From positions 248,001-312,000 of the forward strand of contig NZ_BBXG01000005.1 in the NCBI RefSeq assembly GCF_001570605.1: a DNA stretch of 64,000 bases. The letters run 5' to 3'. The position numbers and the translations under genes are program-made. The notes under the pieces are model-generated. The model was not told the origin of the DNA. It saw only the letters and a list, made by a program, of their open reading frames with translations, and ran no database searches. Position 1 is the first letter of the stretch, and every line of letters begins with the position of its first letter. This document shows positions 1 to 8,309 of this stretch, one piece after another. The stretch is from Herbidospora cretacea (GTDB taxonomy: Bacteria; Actinomycetota; Actinomycetes; Streptosporangiales; Streptosporangiaceae).

Positions 1-598
1 TGCCGACCTGGGCGTCGACCAGCGCGGCCGAGTCGATGATCTCGTCACGGGTGTAGTCGGAGACCGCGACGACCTCGTCGTTGGACAGGAACGTGGTGAA
101 CAGGGCGGTGGCCGCGCCGAAGCGGTTGTCGCGCAGGCAGTTGCGGATGACGTTGGTGACGTCGGAGCCGACCGCCTTGGCGATGGTGTGGACGTCGGGG
201 GCGAACCCCGCCGCCCTGGCCGCGTTGACGGCGTCGAGCACCACGTTGGCGTGGGGCACGGTGTACATCGACAGGCAGGTCGTCGGCACCGGCTCGGCCA
301 GCAGTTCGACCAGGCGCCCGGTGAGGCCGGCCAGGTGACGGCCGTCGGGAACCCGGTAGTCGCCGACCGGTTCGGGGCGTTCGACGGTGATGCCGGGGCT
401 GTAGGGCAGCAGCCGGTCGAGAGGCTTGAGGGGCAGGCCGGCCGCTTGGAGAGCCGGAATGGGCCAGGTCAGCAGCCTGACGTCGTCGTAACCTCGGGTC
501 AGCGCCACTTCGGCGAGGTTACGGGCCTCGCCGGAATGGCCGCAGATGACCGGATCGGCCCTGACGACGATCACAAGGCGGCGACGGGGGTGGGTCAT
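1..598 (-). CDS. Glycosyltransferase (GT4-like), 3' end outside window
   Basis: The gene reads leftward off the window edge; 199 codons are visible. The ATG at 598-596 follows a GGAGGAGTTTCG ribosome site and overlaps the stop of the mannosidase gene in an ATGA, so the two are translationally coupled. The N-terminus (RRRLVIVVRADPVICGHSGEARNLAEVA) looks like the first Rossmann half of a GT-B enzyme. Later segments (SMYTVPHANVVLDAV, VVAVSDYTRDEIIDSA) fit donor-side GT4 features. The acceptor is unknown; pairing with a GH92 mannosidase suggests mannose or glycan metabolism. Confidence 0.7.
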   Translation of the reverse strand, partial: MTHPRRRLVIVVRADPVICGHSGEARNLAEVALTRGYDDVRLLTWPIPALQAAGLPLKPLDRLLPYSPGITVERPEPVGDYRVPDGRHLAGLTGRLVELLAEPVPTTCLSMYTVPHANVVLDAVNAARAAGFAPDVHTIAKAVGSDVTNVIRNCLRDNRFGAATALFTTFLSNDEVVAVSDYTRDEIIDSAALVDAQVG

Positions 599-2835
599 CG
601 AAACTCCTCCGGTGTCGCGGGGGGATCGGACAGGGACGGCGGGCGGACACCCCGTCCCCATCCCGATGGCTCGGGGCCGAGTCGCAGGTGCAGTCTGCCG
701 CCGCGGTGGACGGTGGCAGCGGTCAGGTGCGCGGCATGCAGCGGGCGCCCGTCGAGGGTCGCCGACTGGACGTATTGGACCGGGGGCTCGCGGTCGGCGC
801 CGTCGGAGCTGATCGGCGCCTCGTTGAGGCCACTGGCCTCGATGACGAACTCGCCTTCTCTTACCCTCAGGACCGACCGTTCGAACGCGGGCGCGTTGAT
901 CAGGAAGAGGTTCTGCCCGGCGACCGGGAACAGCCCGAGCGACGCCCAGACATACCAGGAGCTCAGACCGCCGGAGTCGTCGTTTCCCGGCAGACCGCCC
1001 GGGCCGGTGCCGAACTGCCACGTCAGCGCCGAGTTGATGATCTCAGCGGTACGGTCAGGGCGTCCCGCGTAGTGATAAGCCCATGGGGCCTCCATGTCGG
1101 GTTCGTTGTTCAGGCCCTCGAAGCGGTTGAGGGCGTATCCGGCGGCCATCTCGGCGATCTGCGGGCGCTGGCCGGCCTGCTTCACCGGGGCGGCGCCGTA
1201 GCCGAAGAACTGGTCGAGCTTGGCGATGAACTCCTGGTCTCCCCCGGCCAGCGCGATGCGGGCGGCCATGTCGTGGAGCAGCCGGAAGGAGTAGTTCCAC
1301 TTGCCGCCCTCGTAGAACTCCGAGTCACGGAGCAGGCCGGTGCCGGGGTCGAAGGCGTTGACCCAGCCGTTGGCGCGGCGGGCCAGGTCGTCGGCGAGCT
1401 TGGTGTCGTTGAGCGCGCGGGCGAGCTGGGCGGTCAGGTGGTGACCGTAGGCCAGGTCGAGGGTGTGGGTGATCGGGTGGACGACGCCGTGCTCGAAGAA
1501 GTCCTCGCCGTACATCCGCCGCAGGTCGTCGGTCATGTGGACGAGCGCCCAGCTCCAGTCGAGGTCGGGCAGGCCGAGGGCGTGGGCGTCGGCGAGGGCG
1601 GTGTGGGCCAGCGCGCTGCCCTGGCGGAAGAACCGGTCGGCGCCGCGGGCCATGCGGTAGCCGATCGGGAAGTTGCCCTCCTCCTCGCAGACCCGGATCA
1701 GCGACTCGAGGAGCCCCGCCGCGCGGTCGGGCGCGATGGCCATGAGCAGCGGGAGCTGGGTCTTGTAGATGTCCCACATCGTGCAGACGTCGAAGGCGTA
1801 GGGGCCGGGCGAGGGCCAGAACGGGCTCTCGTCGTCGACGATGCACGGCTTGATCAGGGAGTGGTAGAGCGCGGTCGAGTAGACCGTCCGGCGGGCCGGG
1901 GTGCCGCCCTCGACCTTGACGCGGTCGAGGTGGTCGCCCCACCGGGCGCGGGTGCGCAGCTTGACGATGTCGAACGCCGACTGGCCGGTGCCGCACTCGC
2001 GTTCGAGGTTCTCCCTGGCCTGGTCGCAGCCGCGCAGCGAGAAGCCCATGCGGACCTCGATGGTCTGCCCGGCCGTCGTGGGGCCCATGTAGAGCATGCC
2101 GAAGGGGCGCAGCGTGGTGTGGCGGATGCTGTCGAAGTCGAGGCGGGTGCCGCCGTCGATCAGCCGCCGGTCGTACCAGAGCATCTGGCGCCAGCCGGGG
2201 GCCTCGACGTCGACGTAGACCGACAGCGGCACGCCCTCCATGACGACGGTGCCCTGGACCCGGCCGTGGCCGATGTTCTCCACCTGCGCGCGCAGCGGGA
2301 CGGTGCGGCCGAGCTCGATCGCCAGCCCGCCGCACGACAGGTCGACGACCACGCGGGCGCTGCTGTGCTGCGGGAAGGTGTAGCGGTGGACCGCCACCCG
2401 CTGGCCGACCGTGACCTCGCAGCGGATGCCGGTGTCGAGGGTGGCGGCGTAGTAGCCGGGCGAGGCCTCCTCGTCGAGCAGCGGCCACGACTGACCGAGG
2501 TCGTCGAGGGGCTGCACCATCGGGGTGACCCGCACGTAGTTGTAGTACTTGCGGATCGCGCCGGTGCCCGACTGCTGGAAGTGGGTGAACCCGCTGGCCT
2601 GGAGGCGGTCGAACATCGCCTCGGGCACGCCTTCGGTGTTCTTGGCGTAACGACCGTAACCGGTCGGATAGGCACCGGAGTAGGCACAGGCCGAGACCAT
2701 GCCGAGAGGTGAGGTGGCCCCGGGGTGGGTGTTGCCCACCTGCGGTTTCGGCCACCACCACGTGGCGGCCAGACCGCCCGCCGGGGGCAGGTCGGTGGCC
2801 GCGGTGCCGATGAAGGGATCAACGTTGTCGAGAAT
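595..2835 (-). CDS. GH92 family alpha-mannosidase
   Basis: About 746 residues, normal for GH92 calcium-dependent exo-alpha-mannosidases. The N-terminal beta-sandwich holds PFIGT, NTHPGATSPLGM and GAYPTGYG. The helical barrel carries DVCTMWDIYKTQLPLL, then LNNEPDMEAPWAYHYAG, then GNDDSGGLSSWYVWASLGLFPV; the NEPD Glu and the GNDD Asp correspond to the family general acid and base. No signal peptide is seen, so it may act in the cytoplasm. The conserved N-terminus begins upstream of the first GTG (2739), but no ATG, GTG or TTG lies between the in-frame TAG (2847-2845) and that region. The best-placed start is an ATT at 2835-2833 (I-L-D-N-V-D-P-F-I-G-T). It is the first gene of a leftward operon with the glycosyltransferase. 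Confidence 0.85.
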   Translation of the reverse strand: MLDNVDPFIGTAATDLPPAGGLAATWWWPKPQVGNTHPGATSPLGMVSACAYSGAYPTGYGRYAKNTEGVPEAMFDRLQASGFTHFQQSGTGAIRKYYNYVRVTPMVQPLDDLGQSWPLLDEEASPGYYAATLDTGIRCEVTVGQRVAVHRYTFPQHSSARVVVDLSCGGLAIELGRTVPLRAQVENIGHGRVQGTVVMEGVPLSVYVDVEAPGWRQMLWYDRRLIDGGTRLDFDSIRHTTLRPFGMLYMGPTTAGQTIEVRMGFSLRGCDQARENLERECGTGQSAFDIVKLRTRARWGDHLDRVKVEGGTPARRTVYSTALYHSLIKPCIVDDESPFWPSPGPYAFDVCTMWDIYKTQLPLLMAIAPDRAAGLLESLIRVCEEEGNFPIGYRMARGADRFFRQGSALAHTALADAHALGLPDLDWSWALVHMTDDLRRMYGEDFFEHGVVHPITHTLDLAYGHHLTAQLARALNDTKLADDLARRANGWVNAFDPGTGLLRDSEFYEGGKWNYSFRLLHDMAARIALAGGDQEFIAKLDQFFGYGAAPVKQAGQRPQIAEMAAGYALNRFEGLNNEPDMEAPWAYHYAGRPDRTAEIINSALTWQFGTGPGGLPGNDDSGGLSSWYVWASLGLFPVAGQNLFLINAPAFERSVLRVREGEFVIEASGLNEAPISSDGADREPPVQYVQSATLDGRPLHAAHLTAATVHRGGRLHLRLGPEPSGWGRGVRPPSLSDPPATPEEFR

Positions 2836-2877
2836 GCAGGAACACTATCCGGCCCCAGCCCAGCCTTAGGTTTCGGC

Positions 2878-2901
2878 GAGGTGAAATCCTTCGTTCACCT
2901 C
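2878..2901. promoter_or_regulatory. Inverted repeat in divergent promoter region
   Basis: The arms GAGGTGAA and TTCACCTC (8 nt each, perfect) are separated by 8 nt. The repeat lies about 43 bp upstream of the GH92 start and 28 bp before the first TetR operator. It could be an operator for the mannosidase operon; no T-tract suggests a terminator. Confidence 0.4.
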
Positions 2902-2928
2902 CCTAAAAACCCGTCGTGACCTGCACCC

Positions 2929-2978
2929 TTGAGCGACCGCTCAAATCGATCTACACTCCGTTTTGAGCGACCGCTCAA
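2929..2978 (+). promoter_or_regulatory. Promoter with twin TetR-type operators
   Basis: Two identical 16-bp sites TTGAGCGACCGCTCAA occupy 2929-2944 and 2963-2978, each with 7-bp arms around a central AC. A sigma-70 promoter is embedded: -35 TTGAGC (2929-2934), a 17-bp spacer and -10 TACACT (2952-2957). One operator covers the -35 box and the other covers the expected transcription start. The TetR gene at the end of this operon (4251-4886) is the obvious ligand, giving autorepression. Confidence 0.8.
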
Positions 2979-2990
2979 ACGGGAGGTGCC

Positions 2991-3563
2991 GTGTACGTCG
3001 AGACGCTCGTCCGCGCCGATCCCGGCGAGCTGTGGCGGCTGACCCAGGACCCGGCACTGCACACCCGCTGGGACCTGCGCTTCACCGAGATCCGGCCGAT
3101 CGACGCCCGCCGCTTCCGCTACCGGTTCACCGTGATCGCCGGCGAGGGGGTGACGGTGGCCGACCGGTCGCGGGGGATCTCCACGCTGCGGTTCTCCTCC
3201 GGCGACCCGCGTTCGCCGATCCGCTCGGGCTCCGGCTACTGGCGCTACGTGCCGGTCCGCGCGGGCGTGCGGTTCCTGACCCGGTACGACTACACGCCCC
3301 GGCACCCCGGCCTCGACCTGATGGTCCGGCCGCTCCTGTGGTGGGCCACCGCGTGGTCGTTCGACCGGCTCCGGCTCTGGCTGGAACGGGGCCGCCGTCC
3401 CGAGTTCGCCCTGCTCCAGGCGGTCGCCGAGGCGGCCGTCCGGGTGGCCGCGGTGGCGTGGGCGCACTCGTTCTGGGTCGCCCTGGCCGCGGTCGCCCTC
3501 CCCCATCTCCCGACCACCCCCTCGGCCCGGCGCTGCCGGTTCAGGGACAAGGAGCGACGATGA
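2991..3563 (+). CDS. SRPBCC-like protein with C-terminal hydrophobic segment
   Basis: 190 residues. GTG start 4 nt after GGGAGG. The opening MYVETLVRADPGELWRLTQDPALHTRWDLRF is typical of START/polyketide-cyclase-like (SRPBCC) lipid-binding folds: a first strand, then a helix with a W at the domain entrance. A hydrophobic stretch at about 150-175 (VAAVAWAHSFWVALAAVALPHL) may anchor it in the membrane. The stop overlaps the next start (ATGA). First gene of a three-gene operon ending with the TetR regulator. The ligand is unknown; a hydrophobic molecule sensed by the TetR protein is a reasonable guess. Confidence 0.7.
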   Translation: MYVETLVRADPGELWRLTQDPALHTRWDLRFTEIRPIDARRFRYRFTVIAGEGVTVADRSRGISTLRFSSGDPRSPIRSGSGYWRYVPVRAGVRFLTRYDYTPRHPGLDLMVRPLLWWATAWSFDRLRLWLERGRRPEFALLQAVAEAAVRVAAVAWAHSFWVALAAVALPHLPTTPSARRCRFRDKERR

Positions 3564-4237
3564 CCTCGATCTTCCGGCGGGCCATGGGGCCCGTGTTCGA
3601 GCGGCTGCACCCCGAGTTGCGGAGGCGTTTCGACGTGGGCGTCGAGGAGCGGCGGGGCTGTGTCGGGACGGGGGTGATGGACCGCGTCTGGCACAGTCCG
3701 CTGGTGCGGCCGTTCCTGCTGGCGGGGGCCGCGCGGAACGTGCTGGTCCCCGACAGCGGCCGGAACGTGCCGTTCCGGATCGAGAATCTCCCGTACGTCG
3801 ACTCGCACGGCCGCGAGACCGTCACCTTCGTGCGGACCTTCGAGCTGCCGCGCCGGACGCGGCGGTTCGACGCGACGATGGTCTACGACGCGGCGGGCGG
3901 CCGGATCGTCGACTTCCTGGGGTCCTGCCAGCATCTGGCCACCGACCTGGCGTTCTCCGACGACGGCGCGGGCGGGCTGGTCATCCGGTCGGGTGAGCTG
4001 CGGTTCTCCGAGGGGTGGGTGTCGTGCCGGGTGCCCCGGCTGATCACCGGGCGGGCGGTGGTGCGGGAGTCCTACGACGAGGGAAGCGGGCGGTTCCGGA
4101 TCCGGGTGACCGTGGCCAACCCCCGGTTCGGGCCGCTGTTCGGCTACCGGGGGACCTTCGCCGCCGCCTACGTCGACATGGCCGAGCACGGCGTGCCCGC
4201 TAGGGTGAAGCCGCGCCGCGAACAGGCGCGCCTGTGA
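3560..4237 (+). CDS. DUF4166 domain protein
   Basis: 225 residues; ATG overlaps the preceding stop. The sequence (FRRAMGPVFERLHPELRRRF, VMDRVWHSPLVRPFL, PFRIENLPYVDSHGRETVTFVRTFELP, a late FGPLFGYRGTF) fits the DUF4166 family. That domain is often found alone or fused to saccharopine-dehydrogenase-like modules; its function is unknown. It sits between an SRPBCC-like protein and the regulator, 13 bp before the TetR start, so all three are probably co-regulated. Confidence 0.75.
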   Translation: MTSIFRRAMGPVFERLHPELRRRFDVGVEERRGCVGTGVMDRVWHSPLVRPFLLAGAARNVLVPDSGRNVPFRIENLPYVDSHGRETVTFVRTFELPRRTRRFDATMVYDAAGGRIVDFLGSCQHLATDLAFSDDGAGGLVIRSGELRFSEGWVSCRVPRLITGRAVVRESYDEGSGRFRIRVTVANPRFGPLFGYRGTFAAAYVDMAEHGVPARVKPRREQARL

Positions 4238-4250
4238 GCGAGGAGAGCCG

Positions 4251-4886
4251 ATGGGAGACACCCGCGCCAAGCTGCTCGAGGGAGCGGTGGAGACGCTGCG
4301 GACCCGGGGCATCGCGGGCGTCTCGGCCCGGTCGATCGCGGCGGCGGCGGGGGTCAACCAGGCGCTGGTGTTCTACCACTTCGACGGGGTCGACGACCTG
4401 CTCGCACAGGCGTCCAGGCACGCCGCGGAGCAGCGGGTGGCCGCCTACCGCGACCGGTTCGCCGCGGTCACCTCGATGAAGGAGCTGCTCGACCTCGGGC
4501 GCGCCCTCCACGTCGAGGAGCGCGACGCGGGCAACCTGGCGGTGCTGGCCCAGATGCTGGCGGGCAGCCAGACCGACCCCAAGCTCGCCCCGGCCACCGC
4601 GATCGGCCTCGAACTGTGGGTGACGGAGATCGAGGAGGTCGTCCGGCGGGTGCTGGCGGGCGGCCCGCTGGCCGAGTTCGTCGACGTCGGCGGCCTGGCC
4701 AGGGCGGTCGCCGCCGGTTTCGTCGGGCTGGAGCTCTACGAGGGCGTCGACCGGGCCGGCGCCGACCGCGCGCTGGCGGCGCTCGAACAGCTCGCCGACC
4801 TGGTGACCGCCCTCGACGACATGGGCCCGCTGGCGCAGCGCGCGGTCCGGGCCGGGCTGCGCCGCTCTACAGGTCGCGGCGCCTGA
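4251..4886 (+). CDS. TetR/AcrR family transcriptional regulator
   Basis: 211 residues. The N-terminal helix-turn-helix (TRAKLLEGAVETLRTRGIAGVSARSIAAAAGVNQALVFYHFDGVDDLLA, about residues 4-50) is a clear TetR_N domain; the all-alpha remainder is the ligand and dimer domain. Start ATG follows GAGGAG. It is last in the operon headed by twin palindromic operators at 2929-2978, consistent with autorepression. Its 3' end overlaps the convergent ABC permease gene by 20 bp. Confidence 0.9.
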   Translation: MGDTRAKLLEGAVETLRTRGIAGVSARSIAAAAGVNQALVFYHFDGVDDLLAQASRHAAEQRVAAYRDRFAAVTSMKELLDLGRALHVEERDAGNLAVLAQMLAGSQTDPKLAPATAIGLELWVTEIEEVVRRVLAGGPLAEFVDVGGLARAVAAGFVGLELYEGVDRAGADRALAALEQLADLVTALDDMGPLAQRAVRAGLRRSTGRGA

Positions 4887-5721
4887 ACACCAGGGCCGCC
4901 AGACCCAGCACCAGCAGGGTCCAGGCGACCGTCCAGGCGAGATAGGCGGCCGTCAGCGGCGTGTCACTGAGGAACGGGAAGCCGCCCCGGACGGCGGGCC
5001 CGCCGAACTGGAGCAGCGCGGTGGAGTCCTGGAAGGCGTACATCGCGGCCCGCCACAGCCCGTCGGTCGGCAGGATGACCTGCGAGACGGTCCCGACGGC
5101 GGCCACGCTGTCGTTGCCGAGCCCCCGGCCCACTCCCCCGACGACGCCCGCGATCCAGGTCGCGCCGAACAGGCCGACCGCGACCACGCCCGACGCCATC
5201 GGGGAGATCAGCGTCGAGAACAGCAGCCCCAGCGTCAGGAGCACCGCCGTCTGGAAGGCGAGCAGCGCCAGGCCGGTCACCGGGCTCGTGGGCCAGTAGC
5301 CGGTGGTGACGTACACGATCACGAACTGGGCCACCCCGGCCAGGGCCACGAAGCCGCCGCCGAAGGCGACCAGGCCCAGCCACTTGCCGGCCAGGACCGT
5401 CGACCGGCGGATCGGCCGGGCCATGATCGACAGGGCGACGCCCGACTCCATCTCGCCCGAGAGGGTGGGCCCGGCGAGGAAGGCGGTGCCGAGGGCGGCG
5501 ATCAGGCTCAGCCCGAACATGACCAGGTTGAGCAGCTGCGAGGCGATCAGCCGCAGTTCGCCGCTGGTCAGCTGCGCGCCGTCGAACTCCTTGGTCACGA
5601 GGGTGTGGAAGCCCCACGCCGACAGGCCCAGCAGCAGGACCGTCAGCACGGCCAGCGCCCGCAGCACCTTGCGCCGCGACGCCTCCCGCAGGGTGAGGGC
5701 CGCGAAGGTCAGTACGGTCAT
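4867..5721 (-). CDS. ABC transporter permease (ABC-2 type)
   Basis: 284 residues with about six membrane segments (first at 24-44, then LLNLVMFGLSLIAALGTAFLAGP and so on). The SGEMESGVALSIMARPIRRSTVLAGKW loop is characteristic of ABC-2/NatB-like export permeases. The ATG overlaps the ATPase stop in an ATGA. Last gene of the operon sigma factor, anti-sigma, ATPase, permease, so its expression probably answers the signal sensed by the anti-sigma factor. Substrate unknown. Confidence 0.85.
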   Translation of the reverse strand: MTVLTFAALTLREASRRKVLRALAVLTVLLLGLSAWGFHTLVTKEFDGAQLTSGELRLIASQLLNLVMFGLSLIAALGTAFLAGPTLSGEMESGVALSIMARPIRRSTVLAGKWLGLVAFGGGFVALAGVAQFVIVYVTTGYWPTSPVTGLALLAFQTAVLLTLGLLFSTLISPMASGVVAVGLFGATWIAGVVGGVGRGLGNDSVAAVGTVSQVILPTDGLWRAAMYAFQDSTALLQFGGPAVRGGFPFLSDTPLTAAYLAWTVAWTLLVLGLAALVFRRRDL

Positions 5722-6617
5722 CGGTCGCTCCCCAGGATGTCGAGCAGGCGGTCCTCCAGGCTGACGCGGCCGGGTTCGACCGCGTGGACCCGCACCCCCA
5801 GTGCGACCAGGTCGGCCACCAGGTCGGGGATCAGGTCCACGCCGGGCTCGGTCAGCGCGACCGTGATCGTCTCCCCGTCGCGGCTCACCGGACCGGCCTG
5901 GGCGAGACGGGCCTCCGCCTCGGGGGTGAGCTTCTCCAGCCGCAGCCGCACCTCCGAGCGCCCGAGCAGCTCCTCCAGCGTGCCCGAGGCGGCGACGCGG
6001 CCCTTGTCGAGGATGACCACGCGGTCGCAGACCCGCTCGACCTCGCCGATGAGGTGCGAGTTCAGCAGCACGGCCACCCCGCGCTCCTTCAGGGAGAGCA
6101 CGATGTCGCGGACGTCGGCCCGCCCCACCGGGTCGAGCGCGCTGGTCGGCTCGTCGAGCACGACGAACTGCGGGCGCGCGACGAGGGCGACGGCCAGGCC
6201 GAGGCGCTGCTGCATGCCCTTGGAGAACCCGCCGACCCGGTCGCCGGTCCGTTCGCCGAGCCCGACCAGGCCGAGGGTGTCCCGGCGTTCCTTCTCCGGC
6301 ACGGCCGCGCCCGCGAGTCTCACGTGCAGGTCGAGGACCTCCTTCGCGGTCAGCCAGGGCTGGTAGCGGAAGAGTTCGGGCAGGTAGCCGACCTCGGCGC
6401 GGGCCTTCGGGTCCTTGACCGGACGGCCGAGCAGCATCACCTCGCCCGCGTCGGGGCGGACCAGGCCGAGCATCATCTTGATGACGGTGGTCTTCCCGGC
6501 GCCGTTCGGGCCGAGCAGCCCCAGCACCTCCCCACGGGCGACGGAGAACGACACGCCGTCGACGGCGGTCCTCTTCCGGTAGCGTTTGCGCAGGCCGGAG
6601 GCCCAGACGGCGTTCAT
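5718..6617 (-). CDS. ABC transporter ATP-binding protein
   Basis: 299 residues. Walker A GPNGAGKT (about 38-45), signature SKGMQQR and Walker B FVVLDEPTSALD followed by the H-loop NSHLIGE. The C-terminal 80 residues form the DUF4162-like extension common in exporters of the Nat/DrrA type. It overlaps its neighbours on both sides by 4 bp and pairs with the permease at 4867-5721. Confidence 0.9.
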   Translation of the reverse strand: MNAVWASGLRKRYRKRTAVDGVSFSVARGEVLGLLGPNGAGKTTVIKMMLGLVRPDAGEVMLLGRPVKDPKARAEVGYLPELFRYQPWLTAKEVLDLHVRLAGAAVPEKERRDTLGLVGLGERTGDRVGGFSKGMQQRLGLAVALVARPQFVVLDEPTSALDPVGRADVRDIVLSLKERGVAVLLNSHLIGEVERVCDRVVILDKGRVAASGTLEELLGRSEVRLRLEKLTPEAEARLAQAGPVSRDGETITVALTEPGVDLIPDLVADLVALGVRVHAVEPGRVSLEDRLLDILGSDR

Positions 6618-7639
6618 CGCAGCTCCCTGGCGACGGTGAGGACCTCATCGGCGGTCAGCGCGCCGGCAACAGCGTTGATCTGCCCGTCCTCGACCCAGAC
6701 GACGCCGTTCATGCCGCCCGTGGTGACCAGGGTCGCGGGCCGCCCGCCGACGTCGGCGGGTGAGGTCTGCTTCTCCTCGACCGAGGAGAACAGCGGCAGC
6801 GTCTCGCCGCCGGAGAAGGCGCGCAACTGCGCCGCGACGTCGTCGGGGATGAACGTCAGCGACGTCAGGTAGTCGCGGACGGTCGCGAACGGCACCCCCG
6901 AGGAGTACACCGTGGGCGCGGTCACCCGCGCCACGACCAGGGCGGGGACCTCGTGCTCCGACGCCCAGACGGCGGCCGCCCCCGGGCCCGCCGACAGCAT
7001 GAACCGGCTCCCGTCGAGGCCCGGCGGCGCGGGCGGGGCGGTCGCGCCGGCCTTGGCGGCGGTCCGGGCGGTCTTGGCGGCGGAGAAGGTGAACGTGCCG
7101 CCGGCCTTGTCGATGACGAAGTAGCCGGGCTCGCCCGTCACCCCGCGCGGCAACTCGCGGGGAAGCCTGAGCTCGGCGGCGTCGACGGGACGTACCGACA
7201 GCTTCTCGGTGATCCGGAGATCGCCGAACTCCTCCAGCTCCGGGAGCTTGGCCAGTTCGGCCTGGGGCGCGGTGATCGGGGCGATCCGCTCGGTGTGGAA
7301 GATCTGGAGCCAGTCGGCGGCGGCGGCCGCTCCGGCGCCGGTCAGCAGGACGGCCGCGCCCGCGATGGCCACGACGGGGCTGCGCAGGCGGGTGCGCCAG
7401 CGGCTCGTCACCCGCATCCTGGGGCGCGGTCCGGCGGCGGAAAAGCGGGTCCAGGCGGTGTCGACGTCCACCTCGAAAGCGGTGTCCAGCGCGGCGGCGG
7501 CGAAGGCCGCGTCGGCGCGGGCCCCATCCAGCCCGTCCTGGCAGATCGGGCAGTCGGCGATGTGGGCGCGGTCGGTGTCGGCGACCCCGTCCGGCTCGTC
7601 GAGGAGCCGGCGCAGCGTGCCGTCAGTCGGATGACGCAT
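6614..7639 (-). CDS. Zinc-type anti-sigma factor, membrane-anchored
   Basis: 341 residues. The N-terminal H26-x3-C30-x2-C33 motif (HIADCPIC) is the ZAS zinc motif of ECF anti-sigma factors. One membrane segment follows (VVAIAGAAVLLTGAGAAAAADWL, about 91-113). The remaining ~225 residues would lie outside the cell; they are rich in short strands (GTFTFSAAKTART, VVWVEDGQINAVAGALTADEVLTVARELR) and may sense the signal. The start lies 17 bp inside the sigma-factor gene, which strongly implies coupled translation and partnership. Confidence 0.8.
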   Translation of the reverse strand: MRHPTDGTLRRLLDEPDGVADTDRAHIADCPICQDGLDGARADAAFAAAALDTAFEVDVDTAWTRFSAAGPRPRMRVTSRWRTRLRSPVVAIAGAAVLLTGAGAAAAADWLQIFHTERIAPITAPQAELAKLPELEEFGDLRITEKLSVRPVDAAELRLPRELPRGVTGEPGYFVIDKAGGTFTFSAAKTARTAAKAGATAPPAPPGLDGSRFMLSAGPGAAAVWASEHEVPALVVARVTAPTVYSSGVPFATVRDYLTSLTFIPDDVAAQLRAFSGGETLPLFSSVEEKQTSPADVGGRPATLVTTGGMNGVVWVEDGQINAVAGALTADEVLTVARELR

Positions 7640-8129
7640 GACGGTTCAACTCCTTGCGCAGAGCGGACTCGGCCCGTCGCACGATCGTGCCGACGCTGCC
7701 GGGAGAAAGATCGAGGGCGGCGGCGACCTCGGCGTAGCTGAGGCCGCTGTGCCGCAGGACCAGGGCGACCGCCTGACGGCGCGGCAGCGTGGCCAGCGCC
7801 GCGCGGACGCGGCGACGCTCGTCCCTGGTCACGACGGCGTCGGCGATGTCGGGGGCGACGGTCTCGCCGGGGGCGTTCTCCTCCCGGGCGGCCCGGCGGC
7901 GGCCCGACCGCAGGTGGTTGAGCGCGGTGTGCGCGGCGGCCACCGCCAGCCATCCGGCCGCCTCACCCGCGGGCACGGTGGAGCGGCCGAACGCGAGGAA
8001 CACCTCCTGCGCGACGTCCTCCGCCTCGTCCCGCGACCCGAGCACGCGGGCCGCGACCGCGACGACACGCGGATAGGCGGCCCGGAACACCTGCTCCAGG
8101 TCGGCCCGGACCGGCGGATCGGACCCCAC
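7623..8129 (-). CDS. ECF-family RNA polymerase sigma factor
   Basis: 168 residues from the GTG at 8129, preceded 9 nt away by GGAAGG; a longer frame opens at 8204 but has no ribosome site. Region 2 (EQVFRAAYPRVVAVAARVLGSRDEAEDVAQEVFLAF) and region 4 (RAALATLPRRQAVALVLRHSGLSYAEVAAALDLSPGSVGTIVRRAESAL) are intact. It is first in a four-gene operon with its anti-sigma factor and an ABC exporter, so it probably directs its own operon. Confidence 0.88.
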   Translation of the reverse strand: MGSDPPVRADLEQVFRAAYPRVVAVAARVLGSRDEAEDVAQEVFLAFGRSTVPAGEAAGWLAVAAAHTALNHLRSGRRRAAREENAPGETVAPDIADAVVTRDERRRVRAALATLPRRQAVALVLRHSGLSYAEVAAALDLSPGSVGTIVRRAESALRKELNRHASSD

Positions 8130-8309
8130 GACGACGTCCCTTCCGACGCTTACCTGTACGACGTTCACATAGGTAGAGCACCGCCCGGCGCCCCGTTGTG
8201 ACACGTCTCCCAGTGGACCGCCCAGCGGGCTCCAAGAGCGCTTTCAACGCGCCCCAAGTGACGTGATCCAGAGTTCTCGTCGAGACAACGAGGAACTGGA
8301 GAGAACACG

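Noticed and set aside
688-2712. 674-codon open frame on the + strand
   Set aside because: It is the mirror of the GH92 gene. Its product is low-complexity (V, G, E, R-rich) with no domain, and the minus-strand frame has clear GH92 motifs.
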